Shown: positions 7,872 to 16,804 of the stretch, in pieces
Layout of the letters: every line of letters begins with the position of its first letter
Position numbering within the stretch: position 1 is the first letter of the stretch
Assembly (NCBI GenBank): GCA_913031145.1
Contig: CAJWCO010000026.1
Coordinates: 1-35,585 of the forward strand
Source of the DNA: an uncultured Cellvibrionales bacterium
Lineage (GTDB): Bacteria; Pseudomonadota; Gammaproteobacteria; Pseudomonadales; Porticoccaceae
Length of the DNA: 35,585 nucleotides
Reading direction: 5' to 3'
Translations under genes and position numbers: made by a program
The notes under the pieces: generated by a model
What the model saw: the letters and a program-made list of their open reading frames with translations, nothing else
The model's database searches: none
Told to the model about the DNA's origin: nothing

Positions 7872-10800
7872 CTATTGTTCGGGGAGAAGCTTTAAGAAGC
7901 CAAATTGACCGTTATCGATTCCGATCATCAAACCGCCGTCGGTGGTCATTACTAACGCCTCACCCGCCCAGTCACCCGCTTCTGGGGCAGAAAATGTTTG
8001 TTGCGAAACCAAATTTCCGTCTTTGTCGAACTGGATCAAATATGCACGCCATTGGTCTGAGCAACCGCGATCATTACATTCAGAGTAACTTTGGTACTCG
8101 TCGCCCGTGCCCGCAATAACAAATACATTGCCACTCCTTCCGACTACCAAATCCCACGCTTCATCATGAATATAAGTTGCGTCAAATCCTCTGGGATTAC
8201 CGAGCTTTTTCTCCCATAGAACGTCGCCTGATTGATCAACTTTTACCGTGTATGTGTCCCAATTGTCGACGCCAGACAACGTGTGCCCGGACAGATAGAT
8301 AAACCCGTCATCAGAAATGTCCATTGCGAAATTATGATCAGAATTAGCGCCGCCGATCACTTTTGACCACACTAACTGATTTTCTAAATCAAATTTCAGA
8401 AGCCCGTAATCCTGCGCATCTTGTGTTAGCCCAGCAACAATGTAGGCATTGTTGTATTGCTCAATGCGATATCCGTGAGCGAGATAATTACCGATGTCTA
8501 TTTCATTGAGCTTATTTCCTTGATGATCAAGGAATACCATCACTCCCTTACCCTCAGTGAAAAACGTGTTGTTGGTATCAACTGCGTAGCGATAACCGAC
8601 CCCAGTAAATCCCCGTGGAGTCTGTATAAGCGCCTCTATTGCGTCACTTCCCCCCAAATCAAATATTCGATCAATTAAGATATTGCCGGTGTGTTTATCA
8701 AGTTTTAACACAACGCTGTCTTGGTCTTTTGACCCGACTATCCAGTATGCATCATCGGTCTCAACTGCGGAGTTTCCTAAGTTATGACCCAGACTTCCAA
8801 ATTCCTTGCGCCACAATAGTGAACCATTCTCGTCAACTTTTACGACCAAGATCTTCGCCCCCACGGGGATGAAGCCAGTCTCTCCCACCTGTAAAAATCC
8901 ATTATCAGACGTTGCAAGCATGAAGTGGCCGTGAGACTCCTCTTGGGAACCTGAGTAATTTTGAAACCATTGTTTCGCCATTTGCGTTGAGGTTCCGTCA
9001 TTTAAATCTTCAAATTCGTTTGTCGTATTCAGTGTCGGTTCCTCGCCGAACGCTAACTCCGCGCTGTCCTTGAGTCCCCACTGGCTTAGCGAGCCGCCTT
9101 GGGAGGCTAGAAACTCTCTAAAATGATGTTCTGTGACCGTTTCACTGCCCTCGGGGGCACTCCAGCTACCGTTTACATCACCCATGAGCACACCCACAAC
9201 GTTCTGCACGCTCTTTTCGGGGTAATCAAAGGTCATTTCGTCGCTGCCCCTGGTGATGTTTTGACGCGTCGTTTTGAAGCTACCAGACGCTTCATTCCAA
9301 AAGTCAGTGTCCTCGGCAACAAATACCCATCTGCGAGGTTCAGCCGACGCAAGTTCGACTGCCATTTTCAATATCGCCAGAGCATCGGCTGAGGTGATTT
9401 TCCCGTCACCGGTCACATCGGCAGCAATGTATTGATAAGGTGATACGGGCAATGCTTCTTCCGGCCCTGGCCCATCAGGGTCCGCATTGGGGTTAATGCC
9501 GACAGCCATCTTAAGTGCGGCTAGCGCATCTGCAGAGCTAATGACACTCCTTGATTCACCATCAGTAATGGCTTTGCTTACGGTCATACGATTAACACCG
9601 CGATACTTTTCGGTAAAAGCGTATAAGCCCTCTGTATTCGACGTGGTCTCTTGTGAAAAGTCATTCGCTACGCCCTCTGTCATACCCACGAGATTGACAT
9701 CAACAGATGCCATTAGGGCATGGGTATTCCAATGATAAGCAATACCCGACACGGCTGGCGCGCACGTAGAGCAATCAGCCTCGTTTAGTGGATCAGTGCC
9801 ATCCAATACCTCTTGAGCGTCACTGAATCCGTCGCCATCATCGTCGAGATCCGCGTTGTTGCCTATCAAATCACCATCAGTGTCAGTTGATTCTGCTGTA
9901 TCCAACGGAAAGGCGTCGCTAGCATCTAAAACACCATCGTTATCATCGTCAGCATCTGCCGCCATACCCAAGGCTATACAGTCACTATCGCAGTCGTCGG
10001 GTCGGCCATCGCCGTCTGTATCCACTAAGCCCCCCAAACTTACCAGCGGATAAGTATCTAAAGTGTCTAAAACACCGTCGTTATCATCATCAGCATCTGC
10101 CACCATACCTCGTGCTATACAGTCGGTATCGCAGTCGTCAGGTCGGCCATCACCGTCTGTATCGGTCGAGCCCCCAAGGCTTATCAACGGATAAGTATCT
10201 AAAGTGTCTAAAACACCGTCGTTATCATCGTCAGCATCTGCGTAATCCAGCGTTCCATCTGAGTCAGTATCCAAATCAAATCTAGCGTTTATCGTTAACG
10301 CCTTAGGGCTGTTCGATCCGTTGTGAGTTAGGGACTCAGTGGTTGAAAGCTTGCCTTTGCTGTAGTAGCCACTGTCGATTGAAAGGGATCCACAAACCTG
10401 TTGCCCATCAAGAATTACCTGATTCTCGGCGCTCCAAGAGACGGCATCATTTGAGGCCGCAAATACACCTAACTCGATGGGGAAATGGCCGGAATTTTGT
10501 GCACATAACTGGGCAGTTGCGATTTCACCCATTGCCACATCACCAAAATCTAAAGCATTACTCGATAGCGCGAGTATCGGAGAGCGGTTTGTCGCCACGG
10601 TCGGAATTGCCATCGGCTGGAATACATTATAATTGTTGATGATGTAATAGGTTCCATCTCTGGAATAATTCTGGATACCTGCTCGCCAAAGGGTAGAACC
10701 CTTGTCGGTTCGCCAAGTATAAATAACACCAGAATCGTCGCTGGTGAATGACGGAGTCCCAAAATAACCCAGCGCACTGGAGGTATTATCTGTATTTCCT

Positions 10801-13550
10801 ATATATCTTGGAGAACCTCCATCATAAATATCGTACAGATAAACCCCTGAATTATATCCAGATTCAGTATCTGCGGCATAATTTACGATGTCGAAAACTA
10901 TGTAGCGATCTGTTGTGTTGCTAAAAGCGGGATACCCAACATCAAGGGTGGGTGACTGACTGGGAAATGGATACGAAAAATTACCGGATTGCACATCCAT
11001 GAATCCAATGGTCCAAAACGATGACGTATTGGATGAATTACAGACTGAAGTTGTCACACCACAGGACAGATAATCAAAAACCACATACCGTTGCGTTGGG
11101 TCATATCGAATACTGTCAACGTACGCCGCCGTCTGACCGGCAGAGCCTGCCTGAGATGTAGACGGCCCCCGCACAATATGCGTAGATAAGGCCATCGATT
11201 CAAGATCGAGGACATAGATAGTCGGCGACTCGACGATCGTGAAGACCAATGTTGAAAAATCATTCGATAATGCCAAATTTGATATTGTATAGTCTCCAAC
11301 TACCACCTCTTCCGTAGATGCACTGGCAGATGAGTAAGAGTACAGTTTTCCGTCGCTTTTTCCCTCATAGATAAATCGAAAACTCCCATCATCAGTGATG
11401 ATAAGTGACGGTCGCTTCAAACTCGCATGCAGCCCCGGCAGAGGTCCAAAATCAGTTTCTGAGTTGTAAGACGTCGCGTTATTGGTAAAATATTGCACAT
11501 ATACCTCATACTCATTACTGCCTGCATCAGTGGGCCCGTAATTACTCGGTGCATATCTTGGATACAAATACACCGCAGCGGTTGAGGTAGGGCTGATGAT
11601 TCCGGAGGTGCTAATAGTGGTGTACGTATCCTCTGGCAGCCCAATACTTTTCATCGCAAGCGAGGTCGCTATAACCTCGCTCGATGAGGCACCATATTCT
11701 GCTTGCGCTGCAGCGATCATTGCCGTTGCGGCCTGATCGAATGAGGAATTAGGGGACAGCGATCGCATTGTTTTAAACGCAATGTTTGCGGCCGTTGTTC
11801 GACCTACGCTGGTGCCCAAACCCTCTGACGTCAAACCCTCGGCCAGCAGATATAGGCCCCGATTGAAGATTCCGCTGTTACTGTGTACACCTCCTGCACT
11901 ATTAAATTGTGCCATATGCGCTGGCTGCGGGGGATCCGCATTCTGATCTTGAGGGTTGGACATGCTCCTTAAGAACTTACCCTTTTGAATATAGATGTCC
12001 TCACCGATAAGCCAATCTTCGGTATCGGTCATCGCACCAAAAAAGTCTGCAAATGATTCATTTAGAGCACCCGACTGATGCCGATAGACAAGCCGAGAGG
12101 TACTACTAATAACCCCGTGTGTTATTTCATGGGCCATAACATCTAAACCCAAAGCCCAGTTATTTCTAGTGACCCCGTTACCCGCGCCAAAGATAAATAG
12201 ATTGTTACCCAGCGCGAGCGCGTTATCTTTTAGTCCATTATTGTTGGCTGCAAGATTTACCCCTATTGTGATGTCTTGCTCGCCCCGACTCGGCGCATCA
12301 AAAGAATGATTTTCTTTAAAGTAATCGACCAGCGTCTTAGCATTGTTTATCGCGCTTACCCCTGCGGGATCCCAGCCAAAGTCTTGCGACCCTGAAGAGA
12401 TGTAATACACGTCACTGGTGTAATTTTCCTCATAGCCGGTCTTATCCTCAGCAGAATAAACGTGAGTACTCCCATTCAACGGAAATCTCGCGTCTTTTAA
12501 ATCATAAATACCCGACCGACTTTCGGCCTGAAATGAGACGCTATTCCCGGCAAGGTCAATACCGCTAGCAGTCACCTGACCATGTTGAACCAAAGGGATA
12601 ACCTTTGGAATACGTCTGCTTTGAATATCTACATAAACCTCAAACCGCTTGTATTTTCCCAATCCAACCTCGAGTTTGTACGCCAGAAAATCTCTGCCAT
12701 TATCCAGCGTGATGCCCAATTCTGGTGATTGAAATTCAAGTTGCTCTAATTCCTTGCCGAAGTGCTCAGCGACCAAATTCTTCAAAGTTTCTTCAGACAG
12801 TCTTTCATTTGGATAACTGCTAACATCTGGGGTGTGAAATTCGCCTTGAATCGAATAGAGTTTCTCTTCGTTTGTTGTAAACACAAGCTCATGATCCCAC
12901 GCGGGCAAACCGCCGAATGATTTTTTAATGACAGTACGACAAACTTCCTCAATACAATCAGTATCGGAGCTTGAAACTGCACCATTTTCTGCGATACCGA
13001 AGAGCTCTCTGTGATCTTCAACAATTGCAGAAATATGTTCCCCCATATCTTTTGAAGTCCCATAAGAAACACCCACGATATCGAAGTCAGGAAATATCGC
13101 GGTAACGCGATTTGAGTTATTAGAGATTATTTTTGATGGGCGTCCTTTGCTGTACAACCCTTCTAAACTGAGTAACTGCTTCAGCTGATCCTTGGACAGT
13201 GGATGGTCTCTGGGTAGTGATTCACTGTGAGGTTTTGCGAGTGCCGCGATTTGCTCTAAATCTTTTTTGACACGTTCAGTCAATTCATCTGACGATAACC
13301 TACCTACACCGTCGGGTATCATACGCCTCAACCTTGGCTGGTCCGGCACCACTTTTTTGGGGCTAGTTCCATTCAAGAGTGCTTCCATAGTCTGCTTAAG
13401 CTCAGCAGGCTGAGGTGTCGGACCAGACATCGTTCTTTGTGTTGTTAGCGGTTTATCCACCTCGACAATTAATATTATCGAGCCGACCAACACAGAAAAA
13501 AGCAAAAAAATTATGACTCTTTTTGACGACAAAACACGAACTCTAGCCAT
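7872..13550 (-). CDS. Giant secreted M4 (thermolysin-like) metalloprotease, multidomain
   Basis: This protein has 1892 residues against about 500–700 for ordinary M4 precursors. A hydrophobic signal or anchor segment lies at about 11–31. A propeptide with FTP/PepSY-like parts spans about 100–340. The catalytic domain has HEITH (His474, Glu475, His478), NESFADFFG with third zinc ligand Glu498, and GGVHSNSGIFNR with the catalytic histidine. After about residue 640 follow a TolB/PD40-like beta-propeller region, an Ig-like LDFGDVAMGE segment (near 1010), thrombospondin type-3-like DxDxDG Ca-binding repeats (about 1090–1260), a dockerin-like module with two SADALxxLKMAV helices (about 1330–1400) and GDVNGSW, and a C-terminal propeller-like region with repeated DENGSLLW/DKDGNLV turns. 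It degrades protein outside the cell. The ATG at 13550 is preferred. No partner gene is adjacent. Confidence 0.9.
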   Translation of the reverse strand: MARVRVLSSKRVIIFLLFSVLVGSIILIVEVDKPLTTQRTMSGPTPQPAELKQTMEALLNGTSPKKVVPDQPRLRRMIPDGVGRLSSDELTERVKKDLEQIAALAKPHSESLPRDHPLSKDQLKQLLSLEGLYSKGRPSKIISNNSNRVTAIFPDFDIVGVSYGTSKDMGEHISAIVEDHRELFGIAENGAVSSSDTDCIEEVCRTVIKKSFGGLPAWDHELVFTTNEEKLYSIQGEFHTPDVSSYPNERLSEETLKNLVAEHFGKELEQLEFQSPELGITLDNGRDFLAYKLEVGLGKYKRFEVYVDIQSRRIPKVIPLVQHGQVTASGIDLAGNSVSFQAESRSGIYDLKDARFPLNGSTHVYSAEDKTGYEENYTSDVYYISSGSQDFGWDPAGVSAINNAKTLVDYFKENHSFDAPSRGEQDITIGVNLAANNNGLKDNALALGNNLFIFGAGNGVTRNNWALGLDVMAHEITHGVISSTSRLVYRHQSGALNESFADFFGAMTDTEDWLIGEDIYIQKGKFLRSMSNPQDQNADPPQPAHMAQFNSAGGVHSNSGIFNRGLYLLAEGLTSEGLGTSVGRTTAANIAFKTMRSLSPNSSFDQAATAMIAAAQAEYGASSSEVIATSLAMKSIGLPEDTYTTISTSGIISPTSTAAVYLYPRYAPSNYGPTDAGSNEYEVYVQYFTNNATSYNSETDFGPLPGLHASLKRPSLIITDDGSFRFIYEGKSDGKLYSYSSASASTEEVVVGDYTISNLALSNDFSTLVFTIVESPTIYVLDLESMALSTHIVRGPSTSQAGSAGQTAAYVDSIRYDPTQRYVVFDYLSCGVTTSVCNSSNTSSFWTIGFMDVQSGNFSYPFPSQSPTLDVGYPAFSNTTDRYIVFDIVNYAADTESGYNSGVYLYDIYDGGSPRYIGNTDNTSSALGYFGTPSFTSDDSGVIYTWRTDKGSTLWRAGIQNYSRDGTYYIINNYNVFQPMAIPTVATNRSPILALSSNALDFGDVAMGEIATAQLCAQNSGHFPIELGVFAASNDAVSWSAENQVILDGQQVCGSLSIDSGYYSKGKLSTTESLTHNGSNSPKALTINARFDLDTDSDGTLDYADADDDNDGVLDTLDTYPLISLGGSTDTDGDGRPDDCDTDCIARGMVADADDDNDGVLDTLDTYPLVSLGGLVDTDGDGRPDDCDSDCIALGMAADADDDNDGVLDASDAFPLDTAESTDTDGDLIGNNADLDDDGDGFSDAQEVLDGTDPLNEADCSTCAPAVSGIAYHWNTHALMASVDVNLVGMTEGVANDFSQETTSNTEGLYAFTEKYRGVNRMTVSKAITDGESRSVISSADALAALKMAVGINPNADPDGPGPEEALPVSPYQYIAADVTGDGKITSADALAILKMAVELASAEPRRWVFVAEDTDFWNEASGSFKTTRQNITRGSDEMTFDYPEKSVQNVVGVLMGDVNGSWSAPEGSETVTEHHFREFLASQGGSLSQWGLKDSAELAFGEEPTLNTTNEFEDLNDGTSTQMAKQWFQNYSGSQEESHGHFMLATSDNGFLQVGETGFIPVGAKILVVKVDENGSLLWRKEFGSLGHNLGNSAVETDDAYWIVGSKDQDSVVLKLDKHTGNILIDRIFDLGGSDAIEALIQTPRGFTGVGYRYAVDTNNTFFTEGKGVMVFLDHQGNKLNEIDIGNYLAHGYRIEQYNNAYIVAGLTQDAQDYGLLKFDLENQLVWSKVIGGANSDHNFAMDISDDGFIYLSGHTLSGVDNWDTYTVKVDQSGDVLWEKKLGNPRGFDATYIHDEAWDLVVGRSGNVFVIAGTGDEYQSYSECNDRGCSDQWRAYLIQFDKDGNLVSQQTFSAPEAGDWAGEALVMTTDGGLMIGIDNGQFGFLKLLPEQ
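9907..10245 (-). repeat. Tandem 141-bp repeats coding thrombospondin type-3-like units
   Basis: Two near-identical 141-bp units begin at 9907 and 10048, and a third partial unit begins at 10189. Each encodes 47 residues with DADDDNDGVLD, TDGDGRPDD and a paired CDxDC. The copy at 10048 matches that at 10189 almost base for base over the first 50 positions, showing recent duplication. Such regions can change copy number by recombination and are prone to misassembly. Confidence 0.8.
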
Positions 13551-14083
13551 AAGTATGCCCAGCTAATCTCTTATCTTGAGACCCGAAATTTTCGCTCTAA
13601 TATAGCCTATGTTTGTGCGAATAACTATCGGCCATCATCAGATTCAATTCGACCCTCAGCACGCCCAACTTTTCTATCGCAGTGCTGCGAGCCGCTCGTC
13701 TCTTAGACCCCCTCAAAAACCCATAATTAAGACACTATCGCTGAAGTTCGTTTATTCTGCCACCTCATGCCGATAACGTACCGTCGCGGCAAGCATACAC
13801 TGCCCATGCTTGTCATTAGCCTGCTCTTTGGTCTTTAAGGTCTGACCCGAAGCATAGTCAAAACACACGGGTGATCCACTCAACAAAGACCCACTATTAG
13901 TAAAGGTGCGCCGCTATTTGTTTTAGGTGACCTTGTTGTTTGCATTAATGTCTGTAAATTAATCGCCTTATTCACATGCTCACTGTTTGTTATGTCGCAT
14001 TATTTATGCCTTACTTGGAGTCGCACGGGTTTTTTGAGTGGTCGTTTGTATGACAACATATACGAAGACGGCTGAGGACTACT
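13551..14083. other. Divergent control region with a possible gene fragment
   Basis: This 533-base region lies between the M4 gene (minus) and the MFS gene (plus) and must carry both promoters. A minus-strand frame at 13752–13913 reads about 53 codons with protein-like composition (GSPVCFDYASGQTLK, then CMLAATVRYRHEVAE before TAA) and no start codon. It may be the tail of a lost gene. I could not assign it to a family. Confidence 0.35.
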
Positions 14084-15454
14084 ATGAAGCAGATGGACTC
14101 ACATAATGTGATTACACCGCCTATATTTGCATCGCGATATATTTTTTTAAACTTTATATTGCTGACGTTATGCGCGCAGTTTGCCTTCTCTGTGTTGGCG
14201 ATGAAAGGTATTCTATTGCCGCAAATGCTTGAGCTGTGGGCCATCTCAAAAACACAATTTGGTTTGTTAATGACCATTTATGGTGTTGTACACAATATTT
14301 TTTACGTCGGCCTTTCGTGGGCACAAGATAGGTTCTCGCCACGGCTCCTCATTCCAATCAACCTAGTGCTAGGTGGAATAACGACGTTTTTTCTTGGCCA
14401 AACGTCAGACTTCCAGACCTTATGCTTTTTGTTTTTGGTGCTCGCCATGTGCTGTGACGGCGCCTTCTGGCCTGCGATTTTATCATCGGTTCGCAAATCA
14501 ACATCAGATGAACATCAGGGCAAAATATTTGGTGTGTTTGAGGGCGGCCGCGGCATTGTTGAGCTATTTCAAAACGCGCTGACAGTGACCTTATACACCG
14601 TATTAGGGCACAGCCTACTGGGACTTGAACTGGCATTTAAATTTAATGCACTTATCATGATACTGCTAGGGATAGTCGCTTGGTTTAGATTGCCGGTGGA
14701 TTCGTTACTCAAATCAACGGGAGATTCCAACACCAAGATGATAGAGGTCATTGAAGGAATGAAACTCTCACTCAAATTGCCAGAGGTTTGGCTGGCGAGT
14801 CTTACAGGGTTCTTTATCTACTTCCTATACACCAGTCTCCCGTTCTACATCACCTATTTAACCGATCTCCATACACTGCCGGTCCTTGCTGTTTCGGTAT
14901 TTGGGATCGCTGCGACCTCTGCGGGTCGTATCGGGTCTGCATTTCCAGCAGGGTTCATCGCGGCGAAATTTTTTGGAGGTACAAGTGGTGGAATGCGCGC
15001 GGGCCTTATAGCGGTCGTCGTGATAGCCGCCAGCATGGCCGTTTTACCGCATAGCGCAGCGTTTGCATGGCTTGCTATGACGATTATGATGCCGCTTATT
15101 TTGATTATCTTTTTTATGCGTGCACTTTACTTCGCTCCCTTTGGCGAGATGGGTTTACCACCTCGGTTCTCTGGTTCGGTCATTGCTACCGCCGCATTTG
15201 TAGTCTATTTACCATCATCTTTTGCCTACCTGTTATGGGGGTATTTGTTGGACTCTTATCCTGGCGTTAGCGGATATCGCTATATGTTCACAATTTTGGG
15301 CTGTTCAGCTTTTTTGGGTGCACTCGTTGCAATTCAATTACGACGCCGAATTGGTGCGGATTCAAACAAAAAAATAGCATCAAAAGTTATTGAACTCGAC
15401 AAAAAGCTTGGCTTGTTCGGTGCCGAAAAGTCGTTTTCATCATTAAGCAAATGA
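14084..15454 (+). CDS. Major facilitator superfamily transporter
   Basis: This 456-residue protein has about twelve hydrophobic segments in two six-helix halves, separated by a polar loop near residues 205–235 (STGDSNTKMIEV). That is the standard MFS layout and length. The loop between helices 2 and 3 carries SWAQDRFSPR, a variant of the family's GxxxDRxGRR signature. A second-half GYLLDSYPG motif resembles the matching signature in the C-terminal half. It should move a small solute across the inner membrane by proton coupling or facilitated exchange; the substrate cannot be told. TGAGGA lies 8 bases before ATG. It stands alone, with no catabolic gene directly attached. The polar C-terminal tail of about 40 residues is cytoplasmic in this fold. 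Confidence 0.88.
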   Translation: MKQMDSHNVITPPIFASRYIFLNFILLTLCAQFAFSVLAMKGILLPQMLELWAISKTQFGLLMTIYGVVHNIFYVGLSWAQDRFSPRLLIPINLVLGGITTFFLGQTSDFQTLCFLFLVLAMCCDGAFWPAILSSVRKSTSDEHQGKIFGVFEGGRGIVELFQNALTVTLYTVLGHSLLGLELAFKFNALIMILLGIVAWFRLPVDSLLKSTGDSNTKMIEVIEGMKLSLKLPEVWLASLTGFFIYFLYTSLPFYITYLTDLHTLPVLAVSVFGIAATSAGRIGSAFPAGFIAAKFFGGTSGGMRAGLIAVVVIAASMAVLPHSAAFAWLAMTIMMPLILIIFFMRALYFAPFGEMGLPPRFSGSVIATAAFVVYLPSSFAYLLWGYLLDSYPGVSGYRYMFTILGCSAFLGALVAIQLRRRIGADSNKKIASKVIELDKKLGLFGAEKSFSSLSK

Positions 15455-16314
15455 ACGTATAAAAAACGTGGCGTTCAATGCGCTTTTCTAAGTGGCCTGG
15501 TGTAGATCATCGAGCGAGAGCCAATAATTAGGCAAGTGCCAAAAAATATCCGGCCAAAACAAGCAACGTCCCAAAAAACAAACAAACCAATGAATAAAAT
15601 GATAAGAACGCTGGCGCAAGACGCTGGGCATCAAATAAAAAAGACCACATGCTCGCGTTTGATACGCCACTGCCAACCCCCCGAAAACAGATAGTGCTAA
15701 ACCGATGCGTTGACCTAGTGCTGTGAATTTCTGTGCCAGCAATTATTGGCATGTTATGCGCTACGATTTTTAACAGCGTAAAGCTGTATAGCTCAGATAC
15801 ATCGTTTTGCAATTTATCGCAGTAGCCTGTTGCGCTTCAGTAACAGCACTCTGAATGTTCAAACGACACAGAAACTATCCAAGAAGTCATCAGAGGATGC
15901 TCAAACGGGTCCTTGGATTTATGAGGATGTCTAAACGGACCACCCCAAAACGCACGATTTCTCACAGAAATAGTGCGGCTCTATGCCTTTCCTAACCCCC
16001 TAGTATCCACGCATCATTAATTTTTAAGGGAACCTATACTTCCTTAATATCACATCTGTCACTGCGCCACCTCTGGACCGGCCCTTTCTAAAACTCTCTC
16101 ACTTGACCGAGTTCAATAAATTGGGGCTAAAGGCGTATGCCAAAGCTAATTTTCGACAAATTTCGATGTTAGTTGAAGTTTTCATGTAGGTTATTTAGAC
16201 TACCGCCGCAAATTGCCAGAAGGTAGGTGTGCGCCCAAGATGTGTCAAACGCCCGCGCTTAATTTCTTTAAAAATTTTACCCTGATACTGACCGAGAGCG
16301 ACAACCTCATTAAA
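15455..16314. other. Long region without a supported gene; possible membrane-protein remnant
   Basis: On the minus strand, two overlapping frames (15488–15742 and 15528–15812) both look hydrophobic. Switching between them at the G6 run near 15672–15677 would join GQRIGLALSVFG to a tail with two membrane-like stretches (LAPAFLSFYSLVCLFFG, LLVLAGYFLALA). That suggests a frameshifted small membrane protein, with no good start codon. Further right, TTAAGG (16024–16029) and CCTTAA (16042–16047) form an inverted repeat that might be an operator. The last 140 bases carry a promoter candidate for the metal-uptake genes. Confidence 0.3.
16173..16201 (+). promoter_or_regulatory. Candidate sigma-70 promoter of the metal-uptake cluster
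   Basis: TTGAAG (16173–16178), a 17-base spacer and TAGACT (16196–16201) lie about 115 bases before the first gene of the cluster. I looked for a Zur-type palindrome here and before znuD and did not see a clear one, so zinc control is not shown by the sequence. Confidence 0.4.
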
Positions 16315-16752
16315 ATGCCCCGTTTTTGTCAATTTATCGCTCCGCTGTTATGCCTTGCCGTCATTCACGGAACGCTGCATACCGCTCAGCATTTTGACTT
16401 GGCTGATGAATATGACTCGCCGGTTGGTAAAACAGTTGAACTTTTTGAAAGCCAGAACGGACATACCACTCCAGTTAATCATGCTGAAATAGCCGACGCT
16501 GAGGTTGTGTCCGGTTCGCATTCGCACTCTGAAAGTACGTTAGGAACGGCGCACCACGAAGATTCGGCTGGCTATTCCTGTGATGTATGTCAAGTTATTG
16601 ATCCCGGTTTTTTCTCGGCGCAAACTCCGCCTGCCCTAACACATGTCAAACGCCTTGCTTTTGGATTTGCAGTCAATACCTACCGACGCACCGCGTTTCT
16701 CCACTACAGTGCGCGCGCACCACCTACCTCCTTGGAACTTAATAAAACGTAA
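16315..16752 (+). CDS. Small secreted His-rich protein, DUF2946-like
   Basis: This 145-residue protein has an N-terminal signal or membrane segment (about residues 5–20). A polar middle rich in histidine and acidic residues follows (GSHSHSES, AHHEDSAG), then a paired-cysteine motif SCDVCQ and a second weakly hydrophobic stretch near the C-terminus. The layout resembles the short DUF2946-type proteins found beside metal-uptake receptors. ATG at 16315 is chosen because it begins a clean signal peptide; the frame continues upstream to a TTG at 16213, which would put about 34 polar residues in front of it. It lies 52 bases upstream of the TonB receptor gene and is probably cotranscribed. I infer a role in binding or handing over metal in the periplasm; no enzymatic motif is seen. 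Function is not established. Confidence 0.7.
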   Translation: MPRFCQFIAPLLCLAVIHGTLHTAQHFDLADEYDSPVGKTVELFESQNGHTTPVNHAEIADAEVVSGSHSHSESTLGTAHHEDSAGYSCDVCQVIDPGFFSAQTPPALTHVKRLAFGFAVNTYRRTAFLHYSARAPPTSLELNKT

Positions 16753-16804
16753 TTTATTCGGGTTTTGCTCGGATCCTGTTTATTAATTTTTAAGGAATAG
16801 CGTA

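Noticed and set aside
9907-10245. Repeated 141-bp units considered as a CRISPR-like or mobile repeat
   Set aside because: They are in-frame coding repeats of a Ca-binding motif within the M4 protease.
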